From positions 930,001 to 994,000 of the forward strand of contig NZ_CP010515.1 in NCBI RefSeq assembly GCF_003431325.1: 64,000 bases of DNA, given 5' to 3'. Made by a program: the position numbers and the translations under genes. Below the pieces are notes generated by a model. The model saw only the letters and a program-made list of their open reading frames with translations. It was not told where the DNA came from and ran no database searches. Shown here piece by piece: positions 7,886 through 17,761 of the stretch (positions within the stretch are counted from its first letter, which is position 1; every line of letters starts with the position of its first letter). The stretch comes from Acidilobus sp. 7A. GTDB taxonomy: Archaea; Thermoproteota; Thermoprotei_A; Sulfolobales; Acidilobaceae.

Positions 7886-10800
7886 ATGTACAGGGCCGTG
7901 AGGAGGACGCCATACGCGGTAATAGTGATAGTGCTCGTAATTGCCCTAGTTATGGTACCCTTCGCCGCCAGGATAAACAAGGCCGTGAACACGAGCGAGA
8001 CCAGCCTGCTGCCTAAGAACGTGGAGAGCATAGAGGTCATGAACATAGTCGACAGCTCCACGAACGCCAGCAGGCAGACGAACGTCATATATATAATATC
8101 GGGGGTCCCCGTGAACGCCACGACCTTCTACAGGCTCAACTCGACGCTTGTGAACGTCCTTGACAAGCACAACGCCTCTAACGCCATCTCCTGGATCGGC
8201 GTGCTGAACTCGGCCTACTACGTTATACTCAACAGGTCAGGGTACATGCTCAACTCAAGCCTGGAGCTGGCGAACGGCATAAAGGGGATGTGGGAGGGCG
8301 TCGAGAACCTCTCAGCTAAGCTTAGCGGCCTGCAGGGGGGCATATTCAGGCTCTCGCAGCTGCTGAGGAACGCCGACTACGTGTACTCTAATTACTACGC
8401 GATGGGCAGCAACCTTTCTGTTACCATGGCGGGGGCCAGGCAGCAGCTCACGGAGCTTGGCAACGCCACTGCCGGCCTCTCTAACTACTACGCCGCGCTC
8501 TACTTCAACGTCATGAGGACGGAGTTCCTCCTCCAGAACGCCACGAGCGCCTACGAGACCCATAACCTGACCCCAGCTGACATTGAGGTAGTGATAGAGG
8601 GCTCGCCGCAGATAGACAACATAAGCTCCCCGACCCCCCAACTTGTCGAGTTCGTGTACTACAGCGTCCTCAGGAGCGGCGGGCCGGGAAGCTTTGACAA
8701 CGTGCTGGCCTCTAACTTGACCTACGAGCTGCTCTCAAGGGAGCTCAACGGCACCAGCTCGATGACGGCCCTGCTTAACCTCTACCGCGCGGCCTTCAAC
8801 AACGTGAGCTCCAGGTACCCCGACCTGATCTATGTCCTCTACAGGAGCCCCGGCATACAGGGCCAGTACCAGCTGCTTGGCTACGTTGTCAACATCTCCA
8901 GGGGGGCGGCTGAGCTGACCTTTGTGGACGCAGTGAGGGGCCAGGTCACGAGCCAGAGGGAGCTTGAGCTGCTGCTGCCGGTGGCATACGCCTACGCGAG
9001 TAGCGGCTTCAACTCCTCAGCGCTGGTCGCCGCCATGTATAACGTCACGGCTGAGGCGCTGGCATCGTACAGGGTCCCGGAGCCTGTGGCAGAGAACCTG
9101 TCCTACTACATAGTGAGCGGCAGCCTCAGCAGGGAGGTCGCAGCGGTCGACGCTGTGAAGACCCTGCTCCTCTACGCGCCAGAGGGCGCGCTGGCCAACT
9201 ACTCGCAGGTCCTGAGGGGCCTGCCTGAAGTGCTGTTGGAGTACGACCCCAGCGCGGACGGCTCCCTCTACAGCAACTCCACCTACGCCAACGTTGTAGC
9301 GTCAGGCGTCCTCGGCTCTGCCCTGAACGTGACTGACAGGCAGGTGCTGCTGGAGCTCGCTGAGAACCGCAGCCCCACCTCCGTCGCAGTCCAGGTCATA
9401 AATGGGACCCTGAACTCAACCGTCGCGAGGGAGCTCCTTAATGAGGTGGCAATGCATGAGCCGATAGACAACTACAGCCAGCTGCTGTCCCTCATGCCTT
9501 CAATGCTCTCAGACCTGCTGGGCAGGTACGGGCTGCCCTCAAACCTGACGGGGCTGGTGGTCAACTCCACCATGAATGTGCTCACAGGTACCTCAAGCTA
9601 CTCGACTCAGCTTAGCTACGTCAGCGGGAGGCTGCTCAACGACTCCATCAATAACATAACTGACAAGGTCGTCGGGACGCTGGTTCAGAACAACAGGGAA
9701 GGCTTCCTCATCATGGTGCCAAACAACCTCTCGTACGCTGAGGTGAAAGGCCTCGAGGGGGACCTGTCCAGCGCCCTCGCCGCCCTGGGCTACAGCGACG
9801 CCAAGGTTATGGCTACGGGCGACCAGGTGCTTAACTACGAGCTCTCCAACTCCTCAATGAGAAGCATATCGGAGAGCGACACTATAAGCACCGTGCTGAT
9901 CCTGGTGATACTGGCCATAGTGCTTGAGAGCCTCGTAGCGGTGCTCCTGCCCTTCACAGGCATAGGCCTCGGCCTCGTCATAGCGCTCGGGACGGCCTAC
10001 CTGCTGGCCAGGGGGGACGTGATAACCCTGAACTCCATAAGCAGGACCATAATGTACGAGGCGGGCCTGGGCCTCGGCGTTGACTACTCAACGCTCATAT
10101 CAAGGAGGTTCAGGGAGGAGTTCCAGAGGCTCAGGGACTCAAGGGCTGCCGCCGAGGCCGCCCTCAGGAGGAGCTGGAGGGCAGTCCTGAGCGGCGGCCT
10201 GACGGCCGCTATAGGCTTCGGGGCCATGTCAATTGCCCACAACTTCCCGTTCCTGGCGAGCCTCGGCGAGGCCATACCCATAGCCATACTTATAACGATG
10301 ACAGTCAGCCTGACCGTGATCCCAGCCCTCCTTGCAATGGTGGGCGGCAGCAGGGTTGTCTGGTGGCCCTCAAGGCTGGTCAAGGCAAACGGGAACAGCA
10401 GCAGGCCGGCGGGCAGGCGCTATGAGGGCCTCGTGAGGCGCGGCGCCGTGGCCCTGGCGATAGTCGTAGTCCTCCTCGTGCCGGCGGCCTACGTCTATGC
10501 AACCTTCAGGGGCAGCTACGACTTCACCCTTATGATGCCGCAGAGCGCGCAGGGCGTCACAGCGCTTCACTACATCACGAACAACTACAAGGCCGGCCTC
10601 ATGTACCCTGACTACGTTGTAGCTCCAAACGTGACAACCCTTGAGCAGATAAATCAGTCAATATCAAGGTTGAGCTGCGTCGCCTCAACACAGCTGCTTA
10701 ACAGCTCAAAGCCTATACTCGAGGTGACACTCTCGGTCTACCCGCTGGGCAGGCAGGCCATAGCGTGCACGGAGGCCATAAGGGGCGCCGCCAAGAGCGT

Positions 10801-11395
10801 CTCGCCCCAGGCCATGGTGGGCGGCATGCCAGCCATCAACCTTGACCTGAAAAACCTGGTCTACCACGACTTCTACGACCTTGTCTACCCAATAGCCATA
10901 GTCCTCATGTTCGTCGTGCTGGCGGCCTTCTACGAGAGCATACCGATGGCCTTAACGGCGCTGGCGAGCGTCGTGTTCTCGGCAATATTTGGGACAGCGC
11001 TGACCGTTACAGCCTATGAGGCCATGGGCATAACCCTGCCCTGGTACCTGCCCATAGTGGTGTTCACGGCAATCCTTGGCGTTGGCATGGACTACAACAG
11101 CTTCATGGTAAACAGGATGAGGGAGGAGTGCGAGAGGAGCTGCAGCAGGGAGGCGGTGCTCAACGCCATGGGCAGCACGAGCGTGCTCGTGGTGGGCCTG
11201 TCTGTAATAATGACAGGCGCCTTCTCAGGCCTGCTGGCCTTCTCGGCCCCAGGCTTCAGGGGGATGGGGCTGGCGCTGATGTTCGGCGTCCTGCTGGCGG
11301 GCCTAATGGCCTCCCTGATATTCACGCCGCTTGTGGTTGCACTGATGGGCAGGTACGCCTGGTGGCCCAAGAGGATGAGGAGCAGCGGCCAGTGA
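7886..11395 (+). CDS. MMPL/RND-superfamily membrane exporter
   Basis: A 1169-residue membrane protein with the RND repeat plan: one N-terminal helix (residues about 10-30), a very long external domain of about 620 residues rich in NxS/T sequons, a block of five or six helices starting at TVLILVILAIVLESLVAVLLP, a second, shorter external domain after residue 860, and a second helix block. Each block carries the MMPL signature, GLGLGVDYSTLISRRFREE in the first and LGVGMDYNSFMVNRMREE in the second, where the Asp-Tyr pair lies in the proton-relay helix. Such proteins export lipids, glycolipids or small molecules using the proton gradient, which suits an acidophile. AT-rich promoter sequence precedes the ATG; no partner genes adjoin it. 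Confidence 0.88.
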   Translation: MYRAVRRTPYAVIVIVLVIALVMVPFAARINKAVNTSETSLLPKNVESIEVMNIVDSSTNASRQTNVIYIISGVPVNATTFYRLNSTLVNVLDKHNASNAISWIGVLNSAYYVILNRSGYMLNSSLELANGIKGMWEGVENLSAKLSGLQGGIFRLSQLLRNADYVYSNYYAMGSNLSVTMAGARQQLTELGNATAGLSNYYAALYFNVMRTEFLLQNATSAYETHNLTPADIEVVIEGSPQIDNISSPTPQLVEFVYYSVLRSGGPGSFDNVLASNLTYELLSRELNGTSSMTALLNLYRAAFNNVSSRYPDLIYVLYRSPGIQGQYQLLGYVVNISRGAAELTFVDAVRGQVTSQRELELLLPVAYAYASSGFNSSALVAAMYNVTAEALASYRVPEPVAENLSYYIVSGSLSREVAAVDAVKTLLLYAPEGALANYSQVLRGLPEVLLEYDPSADGSLYSNSTYANVVASGVLGSALNVTDRQVLLELAENRSPTSVAVQVINGTLNSTVARELLNEVAMHEPIDNYSQLLSLMPSMLSDLLGRYGLPSNLTGLVVNSTMNVLTGTSSYSTQLSYVSGRLLNDSINNITDKVVGTLVQNNREGFLIMVPNNLSYAEVKGLEGDLSSALAALGYSDAKVMATGDQVLNYELSNSSMRSISESDTISTVLILVILAIVLESLVAVLLPFTGIGLGLVIALGTAYLLARGDVITLNSISRTIMYEAGLGLGVDYSTLISRRFREEFQRLRDSRAAAEAALRRSWRAVLSGGLTAAIGFGAMSIAHNFPFLASLGEAIPIAILITMTVSLTVIPALLAMVGGSRVVWWPSRLVKANGNSSRPAGRRYEGLVRRGAVALAIVVVLLVPAAYVYATFRGSYDFTLMMPQSAQGVTALHYITNNYKAGLMYPDYVVAPNVTTLEQINQSISRLSCVASTQLLNSSKPILEVTLSVYPLGRQAIACTEAIRGAAKSVSPQAMVGGMPAINLDLKNLVYHDFYDLVYPIAIVLMFVVLAAFYESIPMALTALASVVFSAIFGTALTVTAYEAMGITLPWYLPIVVFTAILGVGMDYNSFMVNRMREECERSCSREAVLNAMGSTSVLVVGLSVIMTGAFSGLLAFSAPGFRGMGLALMFGVLLAGLMASLIFTPLVVALMGRYAWWPKRMRSSGQ

Positions 11396-12228
11396 CTCGT
11401 CCTTACCCTGCTTTACCTCATTTTACTTTATCTCACACGTTCTGTCCCTAGGTACTTTTTGACGCCTTTCGCGGCGGCTTTGCAGAGGGCTCTCGAGGTA
11501 ATAGTGGCGGGCTTCACCGTTCTTTCGAGGCCTGCTGGCCTGCGAGCTTTTAGACTCCAGCCTACGTTATGCTAAAGCGTGCAGAGGTACCAGGACGGCA
11601 GAGGCAGGCCGAGAGGAGCCGTGAACGCCGCCAATAACCTGTTCGGAGGAGGCTTCCACCAGCACGAGGGAAGGCCTACAAGCGTCTCCAGGAACATGCC
11701 TCCAGGAAGGCGGCTGACGTCACAAGGCTCCTCTACGAGGCGGGCCTCAGAATATCGGCTGACGTAATGACTGAGACGCCAATAATGGTCGGCTGTGGAC
11801 TGATGTGACGCCCCTGACCCCAGGCTCAGAGGGGCTGGCATCCGCTACTGCAGAGACGCTTAAGGCGAGCGGCCGCAGGCCGCCGTCCTAAGAAGGCACG
11901 GCGTCGTGACCTACCCCGCCCACGTGGTCGAGAGACTTGGCAGAGACTCCCGACAACCTCCCTTGCCGCTATGAACATGGTCAGCTATGTGACCCTGTGA
12001 GAGGCGGCGCTCAAAGCCTTGGGGGTCAGCCGATGGGCGCCTCGTCAAGGAGATCGCCGCAAGGAGGCTTGAGGTCTATGTAGTCGCGCCCAAGTATCAG
12101 GTCAGCGACGCTGGTAAGTCCAACTCCCGTACGGTCAGGGCTAAAAGGGTCGAAGTTGAGGGCGCGAGGCTTGTGCTAAGGGACTGAATGCGACGGCTGC
12201 CTCTCTGAGCTGGCCAGGGGTCCCCTGC
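11396..12228 (+). other. Gene-free stretch with decayed coding remnants
   Basis: A T-rich tract at 11400-11440 probably terminates the exporter transcript. Two plus-strand stretches look like former genes: 11674-11807 reads [20 protein letters not shown] and ends in a stop, and 12030-12187 reads GRLVKEIAARRLEVYVVAPK and ends in LVLRD and a stop. Neither has a usable start or a recognisable family, and stops interrupt the sequence between them, so both are scored as relics. Confidence 0.35.
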
Positions 12229-12684
12229 CTAAGGCCATGTTATAGTGCAGGTGGCAGTGACGCCGTCGGTAGTTGAGACGACAACAGCCACGGGGGTCCC
12301 GGGCGCTGGCGCCTGGGAGGGGCTGCAGCCGCTGAAGCTCAAGTCCTTTACGCCGCCTGGCGGTATCGATATGGGCGCCGGAGGCGAGTATGAGCATATG
12401 ACTGAGGCGTTTGAGGCGAACTCGACTGCTATGTAGTTAATTGAGGCCGAGACGTCGCCTATGTTCTCGACAGCGGCGCCGACCCTGTAAGGCCCGGCAC
12501 CGGTGACGTTGGCCTCCAGGACCTCAACCCTTGTGTGAAGGGCACCCGAAGTGGTGTGAAGCCTCCCTATGAGGCCCACGAGCCAGGCGTAGATGAGGGC
12601 GGCGATCGCTATGGCCACTATTATCAGTATGAGGACTGCCACCACCTCCGCCACTGACCTCCTTGAGCCCCTCAAGCGCCTCAT
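12229..12684 (-). CDS. Archaeal type IV pilin-like protein with class III signal peptide
   Basis: A 151-residue protein with the basic leader MRRLRGSRRSVAE followed by a hydrophobic helix VVAVLILIIVAIAIAALIYAWL, the arrangement processed by the archaeal prepilin peptidase PibD and used for filament assembly. The rest is a Ser/Thr/Pro-rich beta domain with sequons (NVTGAG, ASNASV) and paired cysteines (residues near 98 and 120). An AT-rich promoter lies directly upstream (12685-12720, minus strand). No secretion ATPase or platform gene is nearby, so it may be an orphan adhesion pilin subunit or an archaellin-like protein. Confidence 0.7.
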   Translation of the reverse strand: MRRLRGSRRSVAEVVAVLILIIVAIAIAALIYAWLVGLIGRLHTTSGALHTRVEVLEANVTGAGPYRVGAAVENIGDVSASINYIAVEFASNASVICSYSPPAPISIPPGGVKDLSFSGCSPSQAPAPGTPVAVVVSTTDGVTATCTITWP

Positions 12685-12926
12685 CTCACTTAATAAATTA
12701 AATACCTAAGTTAATAAGTTGATGCTTCCAGTGCTAAGGGTGCGAGGCCTCCTAGGTCGACAGTCATAGCGCCTCTGCACGGCTAACAGCGGTCTCTAGT
12801 CGCGTCTAGTCCTTTAACGTAGGAAGGCCTAGGCAAAAACATGAGCTTTTGAGCCGACTACCTCCTCAGTGAGCAGCCGCGAGGAGGGGGACGCCTGGCG
12901 AGGCCCCCGCGCCGTGGCTGGGAGGC

Positions 12927-13424
12927 ATGCTCCCTAACCTAGGCGCAGGGAGAAAGCAGGGGCGTGAGGCCCTCGCGAGGCCCTTAGGTCCTATCGTCTG
13001 GAGAGCGGAGCGCGTAAAGCTCTTCTGTAACCACACTAGCTTGGTGGAGCTGTTGGAGGCTGAGAGGAGGGAGAGGGAGCCTTTCTACTTTAAGTCCTAT
13101 GACAGGGTCATAGGGGTCGCCCACGACGTCAAGGAGCTGGCTAGCGAGATGGAGAGGCTCGCTAAGGAGGACCCAGCCGCGCTGGAGTACCACCTCAGGG
13201 AGGGCCACATAGTGGCGTGGCTAAACTACATAGGTGAGGCGAGGCTCGCCGAGGCCCTGAAGGGGGTCAGCGAGCCAAGGGAGGCGCTGAGCAGGGTCAA
13301 GGACTTCCTGACGCCGGGGGGCCAGGGGCCCTCGGGGGAGGGAGGGCAGGCGCAGGGGCCTCAGGCGTTCATGGGGCCTGGGCCCCGCGGCCGGAAAGGC
13401 CGCAGGGCGCGGAGGCAGGGCTAA
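12927..13424 (+). CDS. Small helical protein with DUF5752-like pattern
   Basis: A 165-residue protein whose core FYFKSYDRVIGVAHDVKELA, then DPAALEYHLREGHIVAWLNY and GEARLAEAL follows the pattern of the DUF5752 family (a strand pair, a helix, an H-x-W segment and a final helix) found near glycosyltransferases and in stress-related loci of archaea and bacteria. The last 40 residues are Gly/Pro/Arg-rich and unstructured. The real start may be later than ATG 12927, since the first 25 residues are of low complexity; a later start near EPFYFKSY is possible. Function unknown; the family assignment is from memory of the pattern. Confidence 0.45.
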   Translation: MLPNLGAGRKQGREALARPLGPIVWRAERVKLFCNHTSLVELLEAERREREPFYFKSYDRVIGVAHDVKELASEMERLAKEDPAALEYHLREGHIVAWLNYIGEARLAEALKGVSEPREALSRVKDFLTPGGQGPSGEGGQAQGPQAFMGPGPRGRKGRRARRQG

Positions 13425-13801
13425 GCTTAGCAGCCCTGAAGCGCTAAAGGGCCTCGAAGACGCACTATGGGAGGGCCCTTAGCGTAAATAATAGGGGAAC
13501 CCGGCCCTGCACAGGCGACGCCTGAAGCCAGCTCACAGCCCGTCGTAGCTAATTCCTTTAGCATGGTGTTAGCCACCTCGTAGATCCCCCTCTAACCACG
13601 GACTTCAGGGAGGCCTCCTCTAGTTCCTGCCCTCAGGGAGGTGCCTGAAAGTCCTCGGCCATTATCTTCCTGCCCTCCCTCCACAGTTAATGAGGTGGAG
13701 GACTCGAAGTTCATCCCCTCACAGAGCGGGGTTTCAGAAGAGGCTGGCCTGAAGGTCTATGACTTCCCAAGGCCTTGGAGTTGCCTCTTTTACGGATGCC
13801 A
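13425..13801 (-). other. Gene-free stretch with a possible minus-strand remnant
   Basis: On the minus strand an open stretch reads IYEVANTMLKELATTGCELA and continues for about 15 codons, preceded in another frame by EASLKSVVRG, suggesting a decayed gene. It has no start codon and no recognised family. No promoter, RNA gene or repeat was seen here. Confidence 0.25.
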
Positions 13802-14932
13802 TTACGTTATAGGGCCGAACGAGCAGAGCGCGTCCTTATTATACAGGGTGTTATTTCTATACGCCCTAGCTGGACAGCCTCCCTGACATAACGAGGAGAT
13901 CCTGCACGCGCTGCACTCCCTTATCTTTTCCCACCTCCTTTCCCTGAAAATCTTAAAGCCGTTTTCCCATATGTCCTTTAGGCTGTCCCTTCTCACGTTG
14001 CCTTCCCTAAAGCTTTCCAACATCAGTAGCTCACAGCCGTAGACGTCGCCATTTGAGTCTATAACCAGTCTTGACCTCCCCGCAGGACAAGAGTAATAGT
14101 TATCGCCGTTTACCCCCTTCCTTATAAGCGACCCGTAAACACCCTTTAAGTCATCTAGGTAAAACCTGAAGCCGTTAACTGTTATGGTTATGTCTTTCTC
14201 GTTCATACTTAATTTCTTTAATTCTTTATAAACAGCTACTGCTGAGCTCCTTGACAGCATTACGCTGTTTACCTTCGCCCTTCCAAACTCCTGCACGGGG
14301 CTGAAGTTTATAGTCTTCACGCCGAGGCTCTTGGCTAGCTTGACCATGTCACCTATGTAGTCCTTGTTGAGCTCCGTTATTACATAACTTATAGTGGTTT
14401 TAACCCCTTCCTCTAAGAGGCTTCTGACCCCGTTGATGGCCTTTTGAAATGACCCAGCGCCCCTTATCGCGCTGTTTATCCTCTCGTTCGGGCCGTCAAC
14501 GCTCACCTGGACCTCGTTGATCCCTGACTCCTTCAGCTTCCCTGCAACCTCCTGATTTACTAAGGTGCCATTGGTACTCATGGCGGTGTAGACGTTTAAT
14601 GACGCGGAGTGCGAGATGATGTCGAACACGTCACTTCTTAACAGGGGCTCACCGCCCAGGATGTAAATTACCTCAATGCCTAACGACTTTAGCTGGTCTA
14701 TGACGTTAAGCCACTCATGGGTCCTAAGCTCGTCCTTTAGGGGCTTGCCCGCGGAGATGTAGCAGTGGATGCAGCTGAGGTTACATGCCCTGGTGACGTA
14801 CAGCGTCGCCTGAATTAGCTTTTTACTAATGATCTTATTGCTGTCAGTAGATAAATGGGTTAAGGGCGTCGCTGGGCATTCCATTAGGAAGGCCAGCTCG
14901 TCAAACGTTAGTCTCAGCACAGTATACGCCAA
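13802..14932 (-). CDS. Radical SAM/SPASM-domain protein
   Basis: A 376-residue radical SAM enzyme. The cluster motif CNLSCIHC is at residues 50-57, GGEPLLRSD follows near 95, and SVDGPNE and FSPVQEFGRA mark later barrel strands. The C-terminal SPASM region has the expected extra cysteines: YSCPAG, YGCELL, then CSACRISSLCQGGCPARA and a final CSFGP, ligands for auxiliary Fe-S clusters. SPASM proteins modify ribosomal peptides or protein side chains or act in cofactor synthesis. Base composition is clearly more AT-rich than its neighbours, with AAA/TTA codons unusual for the window, which suggests recent acquisition. No small precursor-peptide gene is visible within 300 bp on either side, so the substrate is unknown. 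Confidence 0.85.
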   Translation of the reverse strand: MAYTVLRLTFDELAFLMECPATPLTHLSTDSNKIISKKLIQATLYVTRACNLSCIHCYISAGKPLKDELRTHEWLNVIDQLKSLGIEVIYILGGEPLLRSDVFDIISHSASLNVYTAMSTNGTLVNQEVAGKLKESGINEVQVSVDGPNERINSAIRGAGSFQKAINGVRSLLEEGVKTTISYVITELNKDYIGDMVKLAKSLGVKTINFSPVQEFGRAKVNSVMLSRSSAVAVYKELKKLSMNEKDITITVNGFRFYLDDLKGVYGSLIRKGVNGDNYYSCPAGRSRLVIDSNGDVYGCELLMLESFREGNVRRDSLKDIWENGFKIFRERRWEKIRECSACRISSLCQGGCPARAYRNNTLYNKDALCSFGPIT

Positions 14933-15159
14933 AGGAGAAAGCTGGTCTAATGGAGGGCTTTATCCATTTCTTTAGTACCTTCTTGCCGTGCCGTCCAAGT
15001 CCGCCCGTAACATCGATCTCCAAGCCGAGGTCCTTGGGGATGAGCTTGTGGCTCTACTAGCCTACGAAGAACCGCTGCTCTCTCATAGTTAATCTCGTTT
15101 AGAGGACTTGGCAGAGGCGTCTGCCAGCCCTCTGGGCTTCCTTTCGATGCCTAAAGGGG

Positions 15160-15230
15160 GCCTTCCTCAGCTAGGCGCTTCCGTGAATCGATTATCTCAT
15201 CGGCGTTGCCCACCATTTCAAGCCCCTTCA
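15160..15230 (-). repeat. Decayed copy of the segment at 20350-20425
   Basis: About 70 bp here (ctaggcgcttccgtgaat, then attatctcatcggcgttgcc and caccatttc) align with 20350-20425 with a few substitutions and a 2-bp deletion. In the 20.4 kb copy the minus strand encodes LEMVGNADEIIS before a stop; here the same residues LEMVGNADEII survive just downstream of the MFS gene. It is a partial duplicate of that short coding region. The rest of 14933-15227 holds no recognisable gene. Confidence 0.6.
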
Positions 15231-16451
15231 TGCTGGGCCCACAGGAGGCGATCTCGGGCCCACCGACCCGGGGGCTGGGCCTAGCTTCGCGCGCTCCCAG
15301 AGCGTGAGCAGTAGGAGGAAGAGCACCGCCGGTATCGTGTAGAGCATCAGGGCCCTGAACCCTGTGTACCTAAGGGCAAGGCCCCCGACGAGCGGCATGG
15401 CTATCTGCATGGCCATCATTGTTGACGTGAAGTAGCTGTTCGCCCTGTTCCTCTCCTCCTCAGGGAAGGAGCGGCTTATGGAGATCATGGCCAGCGGCAT
15501 GCCCAGCCCATGAGGTACGCCCAGCACGGAGAATGCGACCACGTAGAGCAGCAGGCTCCTGCTGATTGCTACGAGCGTCAGCCCGGCCAGCGAGATCGAC
15601 ATCATCGTGATCACGTAAGGGATCAGCCTGCCTATGGGCCTGGTCAGCAGGAGGACCCTCGTCAGGAACGACGCAGTGAAGAAGGCAGCGAATATCAGCG
15701 TTACGAGCCAGTAGGGCGCGTGGAACGCCTCCCTGACGAATATCCCGCCGAAGGTGAGCAGCACGGCCGTCGGCGCGCTGTACACGAGGAACGTGTAAAT
15801 TCCGATCCTGAAGCCCACCCTTGACCACACAGAGGGACCCTTTCCCCTGTCCTCCCTGCGTTTACCAGGCTCCCTCGGGAACCTCACAAGGGGGGACAGC
15901 GCCGCCACAATTATGCCGAGCGGCGTGAAGAAGAGGAAAGACAGCCTCAGGGGGAAGTGCGCCAGGACCAGGGACTCCAGGGCAGGGCCCGCTATCAGGC
16001 TGATGGCCAGTGCGAGCGTGTAGGCCGCTATGACCCTCTCCCTGAGCCTCTGGTCAGGGAAGAGCTGGGCAGCCGTCATTATGTTCGGGAAGATGAACCC
16101 ATAGCTGACCCCCGCAAGCGAGACGTAGGCCAGGACAGACACCCTGTTTGAGAAGGTGAAAGTGAAGAGGCTGAGCGCGTAAAGTGCGCTGAACAGGATG
16201 AAGAGGCGCCTGCGGGCTGTGACGCTCACCCTGCTGTTAACGAGCGCGGCCATGAGGGCGGAGGCGGACATGGTGGCCATGAGCAGGCCGACCTCGAGCT
16301 GTGTGTACGTCAGGTCGAACTTCGCGAGGAGCGGGACAGTGGTCTGCAGCACGTTGTTACTTGCCCTCACCGAAAACGTCAAAGTGACTATGATGGCCAC
16401 TGCCTGTGCCAGGCCCGCGGCGGAGCTGACCTTTTCCCTGTCCATCAACAA
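15228..16451 (-). CDS. MFS transporter (second gene of a divergent pair)
   Basis: A 407-residue major facilitator protein with twelve predicted helices in two halves. Helix 1 begins SSAAGLAQAVAIIVTLTFSV, the first-half cytoplasmic loop carries RRRLFILFS in place of the classic GxxxDRxGRR, and a basic central loop (FPREPGKRREDRGKG) separates the halves. It lies 32 bp downstream of a second MFS gene in the same direction, so the two are probably co-transcribed from the promoter at 17.76 kb and controlled by the TetR protein. The gene pair suggests drug or metabolite efflux. The last residues PGSVGPRSPPVGPA are of low complexity and may be an altered C-terminus adjoining the repeat at 15.2 kb. 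Confidence 0.8.
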   Translation of the reverse strand: MLMDREKVSSAAGLAQAVAIIVTLTFSVRASNNVLQTTVPLLAKFDLTYTQLEVGLLMATMSASALMAALVNSRVSVTARRRLFILFSALYALSLFTFTFSNRVSVLAYVSLAGVSYGFIFPNIMTAAQLFPDQRLRERVIAAYTLALAISLIAGPALESLVLAHFPLRLSFLFFTPLGIIVAALSPLVRFPREPGKRREDRGKGPSVWSRVGFRIGIYTFLVYSAPTAVLLTFGGIFVREAFHAPYWLVTLIFAAFFTASFLTRVLLLTRPIGRLIPYVITMMSISLAGLTLVAISRSLLLYVVAFSVLGVPHGLGMPLAMISISRSFPEEERNRANSYFTSTMMAMQIAMPLVGGLALRYTGFRALMLYTIPAVLFLLLLTLWERAKLGPAPGSVGPRSPPVGPA

Positions 16452-16483
16452 AAAAACACCTCAGGTCCTAGGGCGGAGGGCCC

Positions 16484-17734
16484 TCACGCTGACTTTACTG
16501 CTTTACTCAGCTCGCGCTGTGGCCTCAGCGGCAGCTCTGCCAGGAGGAAGGCGACGGTGACCACCTCGAGCATCAGGAACGCGCCAGCGAACCCAAACCC
16601 TCCGTCAGAGGCCAGCAGCCCAACGGCGGGCATCACGGCTGACATTATCATCATGGCTGAGCTGAAGAACGACGTGGCTGAGGCTATCTGGCCGGACTTG
16701 AAGGCGGTGTTGGCGACCTGGAGGCCGAGGGGCCACACTATCCCGTCAGGTATGCCAGCCAGCGCGAAAGCCAGGTAGTAGAGCGCGTGCACGTAGTAGC
16801 TGAGGTACAGGAACAGGCCAGCCGCCGCGGCGAAGGCAAGCGCAGCCACGAAGTACGGGTACTTGTTCTGTATAGGGGACCTCAGCCTTACGTAGAGCCT
16901 GGTCACCACGTCACCCACGAACATGGCTGCCAGCAGGTAGAAGACCGTGGTGGGAGAGAAGCCTATGCTCGACCCATACTTCACGGCGAACGACATCAGG
17001 GCGAAGAAGGGCATCGTGTAGCCCAGCGCCGCCACGAAGGCCCAGTTGAACTGCCTGTTCCTGAAGAGCGATGATATGGACCCCCTCTCCTCGCCCTTCC
17101 TCTCCATGTACTTGAGGGCATACCTGCCCCTGAGGGCCAGCACAAACGGCACAGCCGCGAAGGCCAGTATGGCGAACATCGTGAACAGCCTGATTATGCC
17201 AAGCCCGAGCAGCAGCCCCGTCGTGAAGGGTGCCACTATAAGGGCCAGCGCTACCCAGAAGGAGAACGCCGCCTGCTCTATCTGCCTCCTGCCGGGCTCA
17301 AGTGATGCCATCCCTGCCATTGTCATGAAGGAGTCCATCACAACCCCAGTGATGAAGCCGTCAACTGTCATGAGGGCGTACGCGGGCCCCACGCCCCTTA
17401 TTATCGCGTAGAGCGGCATGGTTGAGCCCAGGGCCACAAGGGCTATCACCTCGGCCGTCCTGAGCTGGCTGGGCCTGAGCCTGTGCATTAGGAACGCCGA
17501 CGCTGCAAAGGCCAAAGTGAACAGCGCGAACCCTACTCCCACCTCAAATGGGTCCATGCCAAAGGCAGCGCCTATCTCCTCTATGGTGGTCTGGTAGAAC
17601 TGCAGCAGGAACCTGCCCAGGAACGCCGCGACTATTATGAGCCACTCGGCCCCGCTTATCAGGCCGAAGTCCAGCCCCAGCTTCCTCAGCCCCTGGGGCT
17701 GGGCCGGTGACCCAACCTCACGACCCACTCTCAC
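16484..17734 (-). CDS. MFS transporter (first gene of a divergent pair)
   Basis: A 416-residue twelve-helix major facilitator protein. Helix 1 is EWLIIVAAFLGRFLLQFYQ, and the loop between helices 2 and 3 carries HRLRPSQLRTAE. The centre has a charged loop (KYMERKGEERGS) between the two six-helix halves. The ATG at 17734 lies about 30 bp from a TATA sequence at 17762-17770 (minus strand reads TGTATAAAC there in reverse complement), which fits a leaderless mRNA. The operator for the divergent TetR-family regulator lies just upstream of that TATA box. Substrate unknown; regulation by TetR favours an efflux or fatty-compound transport role. Confidence 0.82.
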   Translation of the reverse strand: MRVGREVGSPAQPQGLRKLGLDFGLISGAEWLIIVAAFLGRFLLQFYQTTIEEIGAAFGMDPFEVGVGFALFTLAFAASAFLMHRLRPSQLRTAEVIALVALGSTMPLYAIIRGVGPAYALMTVDGFITGVVMDSFMTMAGMASLEPGRRQIEQAAFSFWVALALIVAPFTTGLLLGLGIIRLFTMFAILAFAAVPFVLALRGRYALKYMERKGEERGSISSLFRNRQFNWAFVAALGYTMPFFALMSFAVKYGSSIGFSPTTVFYLLAAMFVGDVVTRLYVRLRSPIQNKYPYFVAALAFAAAAGLFLYLSYYVHALYYLAFALAGIPDGIVWPLGLQVANTAFKSGQIASATSFFSSAMMIMSAVMPAVGLLASDGGFGFAGAFLMLEVVTVAFLLAELPLRPQRELSKAVKSA

Positions 17735-17761
17735 TCACCGCCTGCGCTGGTGCGGCCAGAG

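Noticed and set aside
13641-13886. Plus-strand 81-codon ORF overlapping the radical SAM 3' end as a possible RiPP precursor
   Set aside because: It is antisense to the enzyme, has no leader/core pattern and uses sequence dictated by the enzyme's codons.
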